Position numbers and translations under genes: made by a program. From Tetrastigma voinierianum (taxonomy: Eukaryota > Streptophyta > Magnoliopsida > Vitales > Vitaceae), in assembly GCA_016808115.1 (NCBI GenBank), contig JAEQBH010000649.1:1116001-1180000 (forward strand): a DNA stretch of 64,000 bases. The letters are read 5' to 3'. Shown here one piece after another: positions 11,060-23,763 of this stretch. Every line of letters begins with the position of its first letter. Position 1 is the stretch's first letter. A model generated the notes under the pieces. That model made no database searches and was not told the DNA's origin. It saw nothing but the letters and a program-made list of their open reading frames with translations.

Positions 11060-13509
11060 TGTAACGCTTCAAAATACCCTAGAATTTTTATAATAATTTT
11101 ATTATATATTCCGGGTATGACCGAGTTAAACTGCGGTTTTCCGGGAAAAATTGATAAATTGACAAATTATGAAATGATAAATTTAATGAATCCTGAAATT
11201 GTGGCACTACAAACAAGATTAAAATTTTAACACTCATATACAGCAACATCATAAAGTGGGGTAAGGGTAGACGTACAAAATAGAATTAAAACAAGTTGAT
11301 TTGCAATATTTAAATGATCAAGGACCTTTTTGAAATTAAGAGAATTAGGGGAGTATAAAAGAGGGAGATAAAAACCAAAATTCACAATTTGGTCTCCAAT
11401 TTGCCCTAACAAAAACCAGAGGAGAAGAAGAGAGCAAAGGCAAGAGTAGTTAAAGAGGAAGAAGGAAGGAGAAGGAGGAAGACCAAAACCATGTATGTTT
11501 TCATCTTAGGATCAAGTGTGTTTGATTTCTAAGGCTTTGGTTTGAATTGTCCTCTGTCTAGGCTTTGCAAGATCACACAAACCCTTAAATTGGTTAGGTT
11601 ATGTGGGTAAAAACCCCAAATGGTAGAAAACAAACATGGAAATTCATCAAAATTATATGGTGTTTAGAAGAATTGATGGACCTGGGGTAAATTCATGGGG
11701 ATTTTTTACCTGGTGGTTTTGTGGTATGAGGTTCCAAACCACCAATACAAGTATTTTGGAAAGTTGTTTTTGGATGATTTCCATGATGATTTTTGAGGAA
11801 TTAAAGAATGGAAGTTATATAAGGAGAATTGTATCAAAGTGGCAAAGAAGCAAATCTGATACTAACATGTAATTTAGATGCTGGTGGGTGTACCGCACAC
11901 ACCCCACCGTAGGCCAACATGTACCGGCATTACGTCCAACATGTACCGTACATGTCAACAGCACGTAACATGTAAATTTGCAGACATGTCCAAGGTGTAC
12001 CGGTACATGTGAGCCTAAATGACCGGGATTGTAGTTTTTGTGTATTTCGAGCTTCAAATTCATACACCATTAATATATAACCTGCTTATTAAATGATTAA
12101 GAGAGGTTCGGGCCATGATCGAACTCACCAAAACGCATCAGACTCGCCGGCAAAGCTGTATTCGCGAGTGAACATCATGTTTAACCACTAAGAATGAATA
12201 AATTGTATTTGACTAGGTGCTGTGAAGACGATAATCTAATTTATGATTGACATCGAAAGAAACTAACTGATAAATCGTTTGTTCTATACTGTTTTATTCT
12301 AGTTTGTCTTCACTACACGTTCTTATTCTCATATTGCTCTCTATTTGCAAAATATGTATATATATATATCGATTCGAATGATTAGTATTTGAAATGTTTA
12401 CTAAATATCTCGCATGTATGCTAATCAAGCTACAAGCGATCTAATGCATAAAAGTAAATTGATTTGAAACGTATTATTGAGTGACCAACATGACGGAATT
12501 CACCAACCGAATTCGTCATGAAGGTAACCGTATTTGTCTAATGCGAAATCACATTGCTACCGACGACAAATGCGTACAGATTCACCAACCGAATCTGCCG
12601 CCGTGAATGTCAACTTCTATAGTCATATGAGACGGTAATATTGAACGCGAAATCACATTACTAATGGTCGACAATGTGACGTGATTCACCAACCGAACTG
12701 CCGTGAATGCCGAATTCTATAGTCATATGTGAGACGGTGACATTGAATGTGAAACCAAATTACTACCGAATATCGTAAACAAAGTGTGATTCACCAACTC
12801 GAACTGCCGTGGATGTCGAATTTATAGCTATATGTGGAATCACAAACCTAACAACGAAACGATGGTATTGAAAAGTGTATTTGCATAAGTATCTTTACAT
12901 TACACCGATATTGTATAAAGGCATTATTTTGATAAATGCATGATTTAAATGGAACGAAATGGAATACGTAATTGGGGAGTGTAACCACTAAGCACGAAAA
13001 TGCAATGCATTGTTTTTATCAATGAAAGGTGTACCGATGCATAGACATCAAAGCAAGACCTAAGCAGATCTATGGAGAGCTCTCGTAAACATAGAAAGAA
13101 TACGGAGTATGCTTCACATATGCATTACTCCATTTCTTCAACATTATATTTTGTAAGTCAGCTTTGAACTCGATCATTATTTTTTGTGAAGGCATTTTGT
13201 TAAATGTAAACGTTATGAATCTTTGTTAATTGTAAATGTTTTATGGGCTTGCCAAAATGAATTGCTTCCAATGAAATTACAAAATTAAAATGAATAAAAA
13301 TAAGCCAAATGTTTTGGATAAGATAATTGGAAATACGCCGAGTAAACCTGCCCGCTGATCCTAGCAACCGGCCGAAGCCGATTCGGTCGTGACTTTGAAA
13401 CTAAGATTCTTAATAAAGCGTTAACTAAAAGGATTTAATTAATGGCTTTAAACGAAGGTCCCTGTTTTCGTTCAACACAACTGCTTCCATCGAGCTCTGG
13501 GTCGCCACA
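11060..13509 (+). mobile_element. W: solo LTR, 2450 bp, with TSD TTGGT
   Basis: It begins TGTAACGCTTCAAAA and ends GGGTCGCCACA, with short inverted termini. TTGGT is present at 11055-11059 and 13510-13514, and the X1 sequence is continuous once the insert and one TTGGT are removed (compare 30590-30620). No internal coding domain is present, so this is a solo LTR left by recombination between two LTRs. The start resembles Ty3/gypsy LTRs beginning TGTAACGCCCC. About 11400-11490 is purine-rich. At about 11890-12010 there are several ACATGTACCGG-type palindromic motifs. Orientation is taken from the TGTAAC start and is only likely. A plus frame at 11636-11872 has no recognisable product. Confidence 0.85.
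12490..12850 (+). repeat. Tandem repeat in W, about 105-bp unit, four diverged copies
   Basis: The anchor GATTCACCAACCGAA recurs at about 12497, 12579, 12683 and 12788, giving spacings of 82, 104 and 105 bases. Each unit also carries CGAAATCACATT or a variant, and the last three carry a stretch near TATAGTCATATG. Confidence 0.8.
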
Positions 13510-14195
13510 TTGGTTGCCTAGAAAGTGAGAGAAAGAGGAGAGAGAAGAGAGAAAATGAAGGCAAAAAACAGGGGCTCATACTAGAGAATGCTTCAAAGTT
13601 AAAGTTAGGGTACATTCAGAAAATGGCTTATATAGCCTTACAAACAGGTGAAATACCAATCTAACCAAACTAGAATAGTTACAGTGAGGGTAGAAATGAA
13701 ATTAACCAAAACGGGGTCGTTTGTACAAAAAAAAAAAAAAAAAAACAAGGAGCAGAGAATTTTCAAGGAGTTGTGAAATTTCGCTATAGTAGCAAAATTC
13801 GCTACAATAGCGAATATTCAAGCATAATATAAAATTCGCTTATGTAGCGAAATTGCTATAGTAGCTTAAAAATTCTCAAGATTGTAGTGAAATTCGCTTT
13901 ATACCGAAATTCCCGCTTGCTCCTCGCTGTCTTTCAGATCACTCTTTCATTCCTGGCTTGATGCAATCGAAGATAAATCATACAAACTCGATGTAAATCA
14001 GCTCAACTTCGATATGCCTAGCTTGATATGATAGAATAGGTTTCTGAAACCTGCAAAAACTACCACAAACCCTCGAAATACAATTATTAGTACCAAAGGG
14101 ACCTGAACATGTCAATCTACTATCATGATTAGTACACAAAGTACTTAGAACCTATTTTAAATAGTGGTTCAAAATAGCACTTTGGGTACTAATCA

Positions 14196-15479
14196 CACCT
14201 CAATCCCGACACACATTGCTGTGTCCCGTAGCAATGGCATAAGTACTCAACAAGTAGAGGACAAAAACAAGGGAGGTCAAAAAGGTTTGTACAAGTAATG
14301 CATAGCCTACGATGAGAATCACGAAAACCTAAGCTAATAACCATCTTGAAAGAATGAAAACTATACCATGCCGATCGACTTCAACAAGCTTCCCTCCTCG
14401 AGGCATGAACCAGGCTCTTCTACAAAAAGCCACGATGAGCCTGGATCGTGTCTCAATCATAACCATGAAATCAACAGACGCCGCCCCCAACTAAAGCTTA
14501 AGCCATAACTCAGATGTTAATCCAACTTAATAGATCAGACTCGCCCTTATTACACAATTCAAGGCTAGGTGGGCAGGTGCAATGCCGAGGGTTCAACTCT
14601 CACCAAAGTCCGCGGTAAAGGGGATTCACCGACCACTCCCCAACCGCGACTCGCTTAGGCACCAAGCCATGAGGATCTTTCGACAAAAATCTAGGTTTCA
14701 CCTTGAACTTCGAATGATTTCGGAGCCTCCAAAGACTTGGCTAACTCATAAACTCCACCTATCCACCCGTAGCAAACACTAAGTCGATGACTCCCAACCG
14801 CCTGGCTTAGGGGCACTGTGCTCTTAAAGGCTTTCTCGCCATATGCCCCTTTGACCGTGCTCTGGTTTCAAGGCAAAGCAATGCCATTCTATTCTTTTTT
14901 TTTTCTTTTTGCTTTTTCTTTTCTCGCTTTCTTGAAGACTCATCGCCTTCTATGCATGGGGGTCCGTAACCTATTCAAGGGAGTAAATCTTACATTAGAA
15001 AGGATTTGCATCAAGAGGGGTTTTGTAAGTTGTTTCTAGCCTATCATCACACCCAATGTGCTCGTGTGTGGGTTAGCTAAAGGTGGAAGAAACAGGGTAA
15101 ATACAACAAGAATTTGACTAGTCATCCACTAATTGCATAGGACCTTTCTAACGCCGACACCATTAGGAAAGGCCTAAGTTCATCAAACGCTAAGGCTAAA
15201 CATTATGAATATACAAAAACAACAAATAAAAAAATGTAAGAAAAATAGAAAATGCAACACTGCTATATAGTTTTTAATATAACCAAAAGGCTAGTACAAG
15301 CTTATAATAGCTTCGAACACAATAATCGAGCTAAGTTGTAATAAATCACCGCCTACTATTGGCTAATACATACTGAATGGGGCCAGTCCCAAAAGGCTAG
15401 TAGGCAAATGCTGATAAAACCAAAAACAACACAAGTATAAAAACAAAACAAAACATAAGTATGATAAATGCCACTTCCC
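14196..15479 (-). other. X1 3' non-coding region with polypurine tract
   Basis: The first ~20 bases next to the LTR, read on the minus strand, are GTCGGGATTGAGGTG, a degraded polypurine tract. The region from 14196 to about 15075 is the reverse complement of 55060-55938 in X2 and 21280-22172 in X3. Shared landmarks are a pyrimidine run (14890-14935; purine-rich in the other copies), the CCACCTATCCACCC stretch and the GGGTTAGCTAAAGGTGGAAG end. Plus-strand frames at 14582-15039 are fortuitous. From 15075 to 15479 it is AT-rich, with no motif seen. Confidence 0.7.
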
Positions 15480-17320
15480 ACGCTAACTCTCCCCCAACTA
15501 AAGCATCACCGTGTCCTCACCGGTAGGATCGGAAATCCAGGAGAAGGAAGTGCGACTTCTCACTATGCCGGTGGTGCCGGTGGTGTAGAAGTCGCCGATC
15601 GGGGTTACCACTTCACACCGTGAGCACATCCAGTACAGAAGCGTGATGAAGTCGATATCTGCGACCGCCGGCGCAGTGGTGGGCAAAGATAGGTGTCGTC
15701 AAGGTAACCGTGGGAGACCGGCGTGGCTCGTATCTCAAGAAGAATAACCCGACTCGCGGCAAGAGTAACCCCTGCGCGGGCCATCCGTCGACCAATGCTG
15801 TTCGAAGAAGCTAAAGACGCAAGGGCAAAGAATGTGCTGACGGCATCCATAATGTACCAAGAAACTGAAGTGACAGTGGATGTGCTCCTCGGATGGTCAG
15901 CCGTGGACGCCGGGAGGACGTGGCTTGTAGTCTCAAGAGGAGTCGGCGTAGGGGAGGCGGAATCGAGGATGAACTCGAACTGGTTCCTCCACCTCCACCA
16001 CACTGGACAGTCGGCTCATGCCTGCAAGCTTCGCATAATCATCCACGACATCCTCCTTCTGGTGTAAAAGAAAAGAGAGTGACATAGATATGGTCCACTC
16101 ATGGGATACAATCATAGCAAAACTCTGCCGACGCTCAATACGTGGTTCCTCCGGGAACCCAAGGTGCTCTAACACATGGCATAACAATCTCGCCAGGAAA
16201 AGGGGAATAGCCTCTACACGAGCCAGGCCCTTGTTGTGGACCTTTTCTTTGAAGTGAAGTAAAGGCGCTATGATAAGCTTCCGCCGATTGGAACCGTAAC
16301 GCCGATATCCGATAAAGAGCCTCTAGAATAGCTCCCCTGCGTTGCAAATAGTGCTAAAGCGGGAACATATTAGACCGTAGTATGTGGTCTATGAGAAGCA
16401 TATGCGGAGGAAGCTACCTCCGAACAAGGATAGACCCGCCGGGCCGCATTCCTCGAGAGCAAGCGAACCATCTCTAGGTGAGGGAATGAGGATGGTCACG
16501 GCTAATCCGCCGAAAGCCAATCCGTAACCATCGCGTGCCAGAGCAGCTATGATATTTGAAGCTCGCAGATCTCAGACGACCATCTATACCGAACTGAAGT
16601 CAGATCCGATCGACACTCGGGATGTCGCGGCGGTGCGCAAACTCAAGAACCACTTTGTGATAGGTACTCTCTGAGTCATAAACTGCAGCAGCCAATACCG
16701 TGGACTAACCGCATAAATCTCAAATCGTGGTTCGCCGCCAATGCTGTATATCATAATATAGATTCTCCAAAGTCTCGCACGATAATCCACATTCCTCGGT
16801 ATCGGGTCACGCGGAAATAGTGGACGCCTAATCCCTAAGTGTGGATAACCGAGGCGATGACCGCAAGGTGACTCTAAGCACGGAGACCTGTGGAACGCCT
16901 AGAACGTGAAGACTTCGGCGCCACAGTCCGCCCACTTAGAAGCGTGGTGCCTCCGTGGAGGCCGGGATGCACAGTGGAGAGTAAAGCAGGTCCCACCCGG
17001 TATCAGACATCGTTGACGGGGCTCGCACCCCGAGGCCTTCAGGATATCGCCAGAGGCCGGACTGCACCGCCGGCCGTCAAAGACAGCAGAGGTGCCTCGG
17101 CACCCGAGTTGAAGAGGATCACAGCCGGTGCTCGGCATCTCCGGCGAGAATGTCCGAACCTCGGGCCTATATCGATGTCCCCACCGCGCTGCGCGGTAAC
17201 CATGGTGAGAGGCTGGGCGAGGCCGAATAAAGCCGCAAGAGCCCGCTTCGCTGCGGCGGTGTGGAGGCTAGGCACGCTGGGTGGAGCCAAGCCGGGTGTG
17301 GCAGGTGGCTAAAAGAGAAT
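15480..17320 (-). pseudogene. X1 envelope-like / plant-transposon-type reading frame, degraded
   Basis: Athila elements carry an extra frame between integrase and 3' LTR. On the minus strand this interval has several medium open frames (17290-17039, 16187-15933, 16003-15605, 15686-15498) that probably belong to one broken protein. The most gene-like part is at about 16200-15990: LARLLCHVLEHLGFPEEPRI followed by ERRQ. A hydrophobic block with LEHLGFP-like text after a basic-hydrophobic lead is typical of the 'putative plant transposon' domain found in such frames. The last frame ends in PTGEDTVML with a stop at about 15498, directly before a G-rich stretch (TTGGGGGAGAG). No signal peptide or transmembrane segment is convincing. 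GC content is higher than in the neighbours. Function is unknown. Confidence 0.45.
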
Positions 17321-17919
17321 GGAGGGAGGAGGGGGGGCTTTTTATGTTGCTTATGGATAAATGAAAGGATCGTTTAAGCCAAAGAGCTGCCCCGCGAGAG
17401 CCGGCGCCATTCACGCCCGTAAAAATCAAGCGTGGGGCTATAATTTTCGCATCAGAGCCAAAATTATCCCTACCGCAGCATTTCTCCCGCAAAATAAAAA
17501 CAAAATAAAATAAATAAACAAAACAAAAATAATAGGGAAAAATGAGTCGATGATATCAAAGAAGGTTTTAATTAAAATCGAGATAAAATAAAAATACTAA
17601 AAAATAAAATAAGAAAAATAAAAATAAAAATAAAATAAATTAAAAAATTGACTAAAAAGAAAACAAAATTAGCTGGGCGCTTGGTCTGGAGACCAAACCA
17701 ACTCGCTGGCTCGAATGTCGGGCCACAGGAGAACAAGGAGGGAAATCTCCTCTACGCAGAGCGAACAACATGTGGCTTCACTAAGCCGCTCGTTAACCTT
17801 GAATACTCTTCTGTTCCTTCTAAGCCGAGAATAACCAACCATTCAGATATGCTTGATGGATGATAATGGGCCTCGCCCATCACGATTTGAGTTTGCCCGA
17901 AATAAATGAAGTTTGAATC
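17321..17919. other. X1 AT-rich spacer between integrase and envelope-like frame
   Basis: It contains A/T-rich runs of the AAATAAAATAA kind at 17495-17650. The plus-strand 71-codon frame at 17648-17863 shows no family motif. The inverse composition (T-rich) is found at the equivalent place in X2 (about 53595-53720), so this spacer is part of the family. Confidence 0.45.
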
Positions 17920-18860
17920 ATACAGAGGACTTGATCCCCTTTTTGAAAGCTTTCTTCCCCGTTATGAGCCGATCATGCCAATTCTTCGCTTATCCTTTCA
18001 CTCTGGGAATCAAGCGCAGGCGTCGTTTCTCACTTCTAACTCGTCAACTTTCAAGCATTCTTTGTGCTAGCTCGTTCATATCCATGTTCAAATTCTCAGA
18101 CGCCCACCACGCCTTGTATTCGACATTTTTTATCGTAAATGGCAAGCCTTGCCATAAACTAAGCGATACGGACATGCCGAGGATGGTCTTCAGAGGTTGT
18201 TCTCAGATGCCCACAATGAGTCTAGAAGCTTCAAAGACCAGTCCTTCCTGTTAGAATTAACGACTTTCATCAGGATGGTCTTTATTTCTCTGTTGGCGAG
18301 CTCCACTTGACCACTGGTTTGAGGATGATACGGGGTGGCTACCTTGTGCTTAACACCATATTTGGATAAGAGGTTCTCAAAGGGTTTGTTACAAAAGTGA
18401 GAACCTCCATCACTGATAATTGCTTTGGGAACTCCGAATCTAGAGAAAATTTATCCTTCAAGAATTTTAGCACGGCTGTCGCCTGCCTTGCATGGCATCA
18501 AGTTTCAACTCACGCACACGTAGTCCAATTTCATAAGGGATGTAGGCATAGCCGAAGGAAGTAGGAAATGGTCCCATGAAGTCGATGCCCCATACATCAA
18601 ACAATTCAACTACTAAAATGGGGTTCAAGGGCATTATGTGACAACCGAAAATCTTTCCAACTCTTTGGCACTTATCACACTACTTGCACATGGTGTAGGC
18701 ATTCTTAAACAATGACTAATCAACAAGCCTAATGCAAAGACTTTCATGGTCGCTTTGCGAAGCGAAATGCCCTCCACACACACTATCATGAAAATGGCTG
18801 AGAATTCCTTCCCCGTTTCCTTCTTCGCACACATTTCCTTATTATCTGATCAGCACAATA
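17920..18860 (-). pseudogene. pol: X1 integrase, Athila type, degraded
   Basis: Minus-strand reading gives the zinc-finger end CDKCQRVGK (about 18681-18653). The first catalytic region follows at about 18599-18564 (FDVWGIDFMGPF). The core's second half is unusually well kept at about 18436-18240: FGVPKAIISDGGSHFCNK, then PFENLLSKYGVKHKV and PYHPQTSGQVELANREIK. This carries the second catalytic aspartate and the glutamate of the DDE triad. The Athila-type C-terminus follows after frameshifts, with KAWWASENLNMDMNELAQRM at about 18120-18055 and a KKAFKKGI tail. The catalytic residues are present, but the frame is not continuous. Plus-strand 17913-18254 is a shadow. Confidence 0.88.
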
Positions 18861-19099
18861 TTTGAACAAATACGGCTCCTCCCAATAGTACGAATGCACC
18901 CTTGCATGGAAGAACTTCTTGTCCTGTGTTGTCCACTCCACTGGTAACTCTCCTGTTACCAAAAAATTGGCAATGTGAGCATACCATGGTCATGGCGGCT
19001 ATACTCACCGCAGAGACTCTCAGGAAATTCTTCAGCCGCTGAGTGGTTGTGGGTATTGTGTGCTATGGTTAATCGAGAGATGATCAAAGAACAACGCTC

Positions 19100-19545
19100 T
19101 CCACACCCTTCTTATCTCTAATAATCCGATGTCAACCTCAGAAAGCAATATAACCCATCTAATAAGTCAGCCTGAATTATGTTTTGCGAGTAGATATTTC
19201 AATGCCGAACATCGTGGAAGAGCTACAATATCTCTGCCCTGGGACCAAATAAGACGGGAACTTACTCTAAAGCATAAACCATAACTAGTAATTCTTTTCT
19301 CCGTAGTGAGTGTAGTTTCTCTAAGCTTCATTTAACGTTGGCTGCGATACATACCACATACGGTTTTCCTCTCAACTCATTCGAGAATCAAGCCTCCGAC
19401 AAAGAAGTCACTAGCATCGCGACATTACTCCTCAAAAGGCAAGTCACCGTGGGCTCCCGCCAATGTGTTGTAGTCAAATATGGTTTAAGCTCCTCGAACT
19501 TCTCTTGGCATTCTTCTGATGAGATTAAAAGTCATCCATTTTCAG
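19100..19545 (-). pseudogene. pol: X1 RNase H, Athila type, degraded
   Basis: Minus-strand blocks: SEECQEKFEELKPYLTT at about 19520-19470; a broken aspartate block near 19410; LRGKPYVV near 19375-19350; PTLNEA in a shifted frame; and KELLVMVYALE at about 19300-19265. The order matches Ty3/gypsy RNase H, and it sits between integrase and the Z1 insertion. The right limit at 19535-19545 is where Z1 LTR sequence starts; the RT resumes at about 24490 on the other side. Confidence 0.75.
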
Positions 19546-19704
19546 TCCATTTTTCTGATTGATTTCTATCTAAAAAGGACTGATTTATATGCAGAAATGT
19601 GGAATCACCAAATCACACATGCAAATAGAAATTCAAGAGAAAGAGGATATCAAGTAAAGAAAAGGAGCGCAAAGTGGCCGAAAGTGTGAATGACACGATC
19701 AGTC

Positions 19705-20470
19705 AATGATGTCGCTGAACAGAGAGGTAATGAGGAAGAAAGAACCTCGATGTCGCAACGCTTGACAAGAATGAAGAATCACATCAAGGTCGCACCACAA
19801 AACTCAATCGCAACATAAGGGCAATCACAGCAGAACGAGTGCAGGTTCAAACAAAAACTCCAAGTCGTGCAACCATAAATTAATGAAGAACAAGATTACA
19901 TGTCAGCGACACCACTTCGAGGTCGCGACAAAAATTGAAGGCCTAGCAAAGAGGACATGGGAGGCTCGACACGTATCAGAAGTCGCGACACAAGATTTCT
20001 TCTAAGAGACTTAACATCGGGGTCGCGATATTTGTAAGAGGTCGCTACATCAACACTAAATCGCAGTCGTTTCAGAGCGGTATCGCAGACAACTTGCAAG
20101 GAATTAAGGTCGCGACGTCATTTAGATGTTGCAACCAGAAGATGAACCTTCTTTGGGAAGAATGGATGAGTGATTAGATGACTGATGTCGGGACCAAATA
20201 AAAGCTTCTGCAACGTATGCTGAGACAAATGATGTCGCGACACCATTTCGAGGTCACGACATAAGAAGAGCCAAGGGATGCTAAAGGCAAGTCGCGACCA
20301 ACTAAAAGCTTGCGCGCGCGACGATGTCGACAAATGATGTCGCAACACCATTTCCCCGAGGTCGCGACATAAGAAGAGCCGGGCGGGATGCTAAAGGCAA
20401 GTCGTGACTAAATAAAAGCTTTTAATAAATGCTTGACAATCGATGTCGCGATGTACCGAGGTCGCTGGCA
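19705..20470 (+). repeat. GTCGCGAC palindrome array in the Z1 LTR
   Basis: The octamer GTCGCGAC and one-base variants recur at irregular spacing of roughly 15-60 bases. Exact copies occur near 19919, 19981, 20109, 20236, 20290 and 20362. Flanking text alternates (ATGATGTCGCGACACC, then GAGGTCGCGACATAAG), and one block of about 110 bases is duplicated (20230-20310 against 20335-20420). The same array occurs in Z2. Confidence 0.85.
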
Positions 20471-21245
20471 TTAACAACCAAATTGGCCGCTTAGTCTCGA
20501 AATCCAATAAGAGGCTATATCGTTAGGGGCCCAACTTCGTAACCCTATGAAATAAGCAATGCATCAGCGCGAAAGCGCTTCTGGCGGCTCGTAACGAGAG
20601 ATCCGGGCAGCTCTGCCGCTCTTGTATTTTAATTTTCTTTTTCTTTTTGTTTCGTTATTTTAGATTAGATTGTTATTTCTTTCAAATTTCGGATCTGACG
20701 TTAGTCGTTAGCATAGTTTCAATGCACTCCATTTCTTTCAAATTATCGCTTAGATCGCTTGAATTCCGCATAAATTTTGGAATTGGATTTCCGTAAACCC
20801 ATGCTATACTTATGTCTTAGAGCTAAGGTTTACGCCTCCATGTTCGGGGTGGTATGAAGTATTGAAAGAAAAATATTCGAACAAGGTAACCTGTGACAGT
20901 AGTTATCTAATTCTCTGGTTTCTCGAAAGAATCGTGGAAGATTAGATGATGAACGCTGCCGTATGAGAGATCCAACTGCATCTACCATATTCTCGACGTT
21001 TTAAATCAGGGTTCATGAAGCAAAGTTACGTGAGTAGTCTCGCGTGTGAATTGATGTTTCACACAGCGATTTTCAATGCTCCCTTTAAAAGATAACTGAT
21101 CAGCCTGAATTTGTTATTTTAGATTTTCAGTTTTAATTATTTGTTATTAAATCACTTTTCTCTTAGTTTTTCTTTATTTTAAGGTTTACTAAGAACATTT
21201 CAATCATTTATCAAAGTCCAAATAGTGCAGGGAGTTCATAGTCAG

Positions 21246-23763
21246 CAGAAGTTGATTAGTTGAATCTTATTGATTTCGACCTTTTTCTTCCACTCCTTTA
21301 GCTAACCACACACCGAAAGACAGGTTTCAAATGATAGGTCGAAAAACCCGCAACCTCCTTTGCTTCGATAACCTACCCTAGTTTACTGGACCGCCTTATC
21401 AGTGAAGGACCCATGTGGGAAAGAAGGCCAATGTGCCTCTTCGAAAAAGGAAAAGAAAAGAAAAAGAAAAAGCAAAAGAAAAGAATAAAATCGCAATGCT
21501 TTGCTCCTGGAAAACCCGAGCACTAGCCCGAGGGTGATACGGCGTAAAGCCTTAAAGCCCTAAGGCTCCTAAACCTCATCGTCAGGGAGTCATCGACTTA
21601 GTGTTCTATACGGGTGGATGGGTGGAGTTTAGAAAGTTGTAGGTGCTGGAGTCTCAAATCATTCGGTTCGTGAAACTCAAGAGTTTCAGGGTCGAAAGAT
21701 CCTTGCGACTCAAGGTCTGAAGCCTTAATCGGGTCGGGAGTCACCTGTGATCCCCGTTACATGGACTTTGGTGAGGTCGATTCCTAAGCATTGCACCCCA
21801 CAACGCAAAAGAATTGTAACAAGAGATGGTCCTGACTACTTTAGGGCTGCTAGCATGCAAGAAATGTGGTAGTAGCCAGGTCAAAGGAGCGAGTTCGACA
21901 CTTATCGTCGAGAGCTGATCAAACAAAACACTTAGATTTTGGTGGAAGTTTCCGTTGATTCATCAAGCAGCGAGCTCTTTAATACTCAATTTTGTATGGT
22001 ATCATCTTCATGATAGTCATCGACACGTGCTTTTGATGATTTTACTATGTCGTGCATTACTCATTCATTAAACTTTTGAAATACCATTTCGTGAACGTTA
22101 TTTTGTTATAGTTTTATATGTATTTTATTATTTTTCTTTCATTGCTATGACTAGCAATGTAGGTTGGGGGTGTGATTAGTGCCCAAAAGTGCTATTTTTG
22201 AACCCTATTTTTAACAGTTTTGAGCGCTTTTAGGTACATCTGTTATAATTAACCCTAATTGACATGCCTGGTCCCATGTACTTCTAATTGCGATTCCGAA
22301 ATGCTTTTGTAGTTTCTTAAAGAATTGGGAGCCAAATTATCGTGGTCAATCCAATCATAACCAAAGTCGGGTTGGATTTCATCAATTTCATATGATCTTA
22401 TATCAATTTCACAGTTTGAATGAATAATTTCAAAGAAGGAAGAAAATAGGAGAGTGGCCAGCAAGTCGCAGATACAGGATGCGTGGATGCAGATGCAGGA
22501 ATGCTGGCCACGGAATAAAGAGTCGTAGGAGAGAGAACGCTGAATTCTCGCTATCAGATAGCTAAAATTTCATAATCCTAGCTTAGTTCTAGTTATAGTA
22601 AAATTTTCGCTGTTAGCTTAAATTTCGCTAGCTTAGCGAAAAATTACCGTGCATAGCTTAAAATTTTGCCCCGTGTTTTTGATGTTTTTGATTCCAACCA
22701 CTCACGTTTTGATTAATTACCATTTTCGGTCCTAATGTGAATCTCATATTTTTTAGGCATTTTTGTCATTTCACGATTGGGCTGACTATATAAGCTCCCC
22801 TACAACTTTTGTAACCCTTAACTTTTAATCTTTCCGTACACGCAGCCTTTTCTCTTTGTGTTTACAGTTTCTTTCTCTTCTCTCTCCTTTCTTCACTTTC
22901 TTGGTGCCAAACACTCAAGGATGACAACTCGAGGATGAGCGGCTAAACCCGTCCCTGAAGTGGAAGGTTGCCGGGGGTAGGATTCAAGGCCGGCCGGTGG
23001 TTCCTCTATTTTCTCACGCTAGCAGTTTTTACATTTTGGTTCCTAAATTTCTAACTCAGTTTAAAGCTGATGTACTTTCTTTTGGTCAATACTGGTATCT
23101 TTTAGGGTTCAAAGGTATTCTTAGCTTTAGATACACTGATACCCATTAGTTGCCATTTACGAGCCACTGAGGTAGGTTAAGGGGTTATATTTTCATTTTT
23201 TATGCATCATCTTTGATCAATACTTGGTAATCTTTTAGGGTTCAGTGGATACTTATTATTAGATCCACTGAGATTCATTAGTTGCCCTTTATGAGTCATC
23301 AGAGGGATGATCAAGGTGATAGATTTTTCACCGTAGGGAACCATAAATGTTAAATAAATGCCGTCTATCAAAAAAGAAAATTATTGGTGGTTTAGTTTTT
23401 AAAGAACGAAGATCCTGGCTCGGTATATGACTATATGTCATCCCCTCCCCAACGCAAGGAAATTAACCCGGACCTCTGCTAGCCTAGACTCCAAACTCAG
23501 TGGCCCAATGCTTCAAGGAGTTCTATTTACATTTTATTTTATTTAAGATTTTCAAATAAGAACCAACCACCCCTCTGTTTTTACCCAAACCTTAAAAATC
23601 CAAATTTAATTCACCAATTTTGACTTCACTCAAATCATTTATACGAAGAAAACCCATCCCCGTGTTCGACCCTAGACCGCTATACTGTAGTAGCTTGACT
23701 ACGGCAGTAGGAGGAACTTAGGATACAAATTTTGTTGATTTCGGATCACCCTATCTGCGGGCA
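21246..23763 (+). mobile_element. X3: 3' half of an X-family element (3' non-coding region plus 3' LTR)
   Basis: 21246-22172 matches the X2 interval 55018-55938 and the reverse of the X1 3' non-coding region. It ends at a polypurine-like stretch (GTTGGGGGTG) abutting the LTR. The LTR, 22173-23763 (1591 bp), begins TGATTAGTGCCCAAAAG. It ends in a degraded form of the family terminus (CAATCTAATCA in place of GTGGCACGAATCA). The LTR holds TTCGCTA-type motifs at 22600-22680 and a TATA-like CTATATAAGC at 22785. The left boundary lacks an LTR: it joins Z sequence at a TTGATTAG-like stretch common to both, so the 5' LTR, gag and pol were lost. Confidence 0.8.

Larger units (their letters stand above)
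10328..14195 (-). repeat. X1 3' LTR, interrupted by solo LTR W
   Basis: In plus-strand reading it begins CGATTCGCGCCAC (one base from the family start TGATTCG) and ends TTTGGGTACTAATCA. It aligns throughout with the 5' LTR at 29866-31261, including a long shared stretch at 13515-13720 and 30608-30820. A TATA-like core, GGCTTATATAGCC, lies at 13625-13637 on the minus strand. Imperfect TTCGCTA/TAGCGAA motifs occupy about 13780-13915. W splits the LTR between 11059 and 13515. Confidence 0.85.

Noticed and set aside
16890..17312. A 140-codon plus-strand frame in the GC-rich part of X1
   Set aside because: It is antisense to the envelope-like region, without family motifs; GC-rich DNA yields long frames on both strands.
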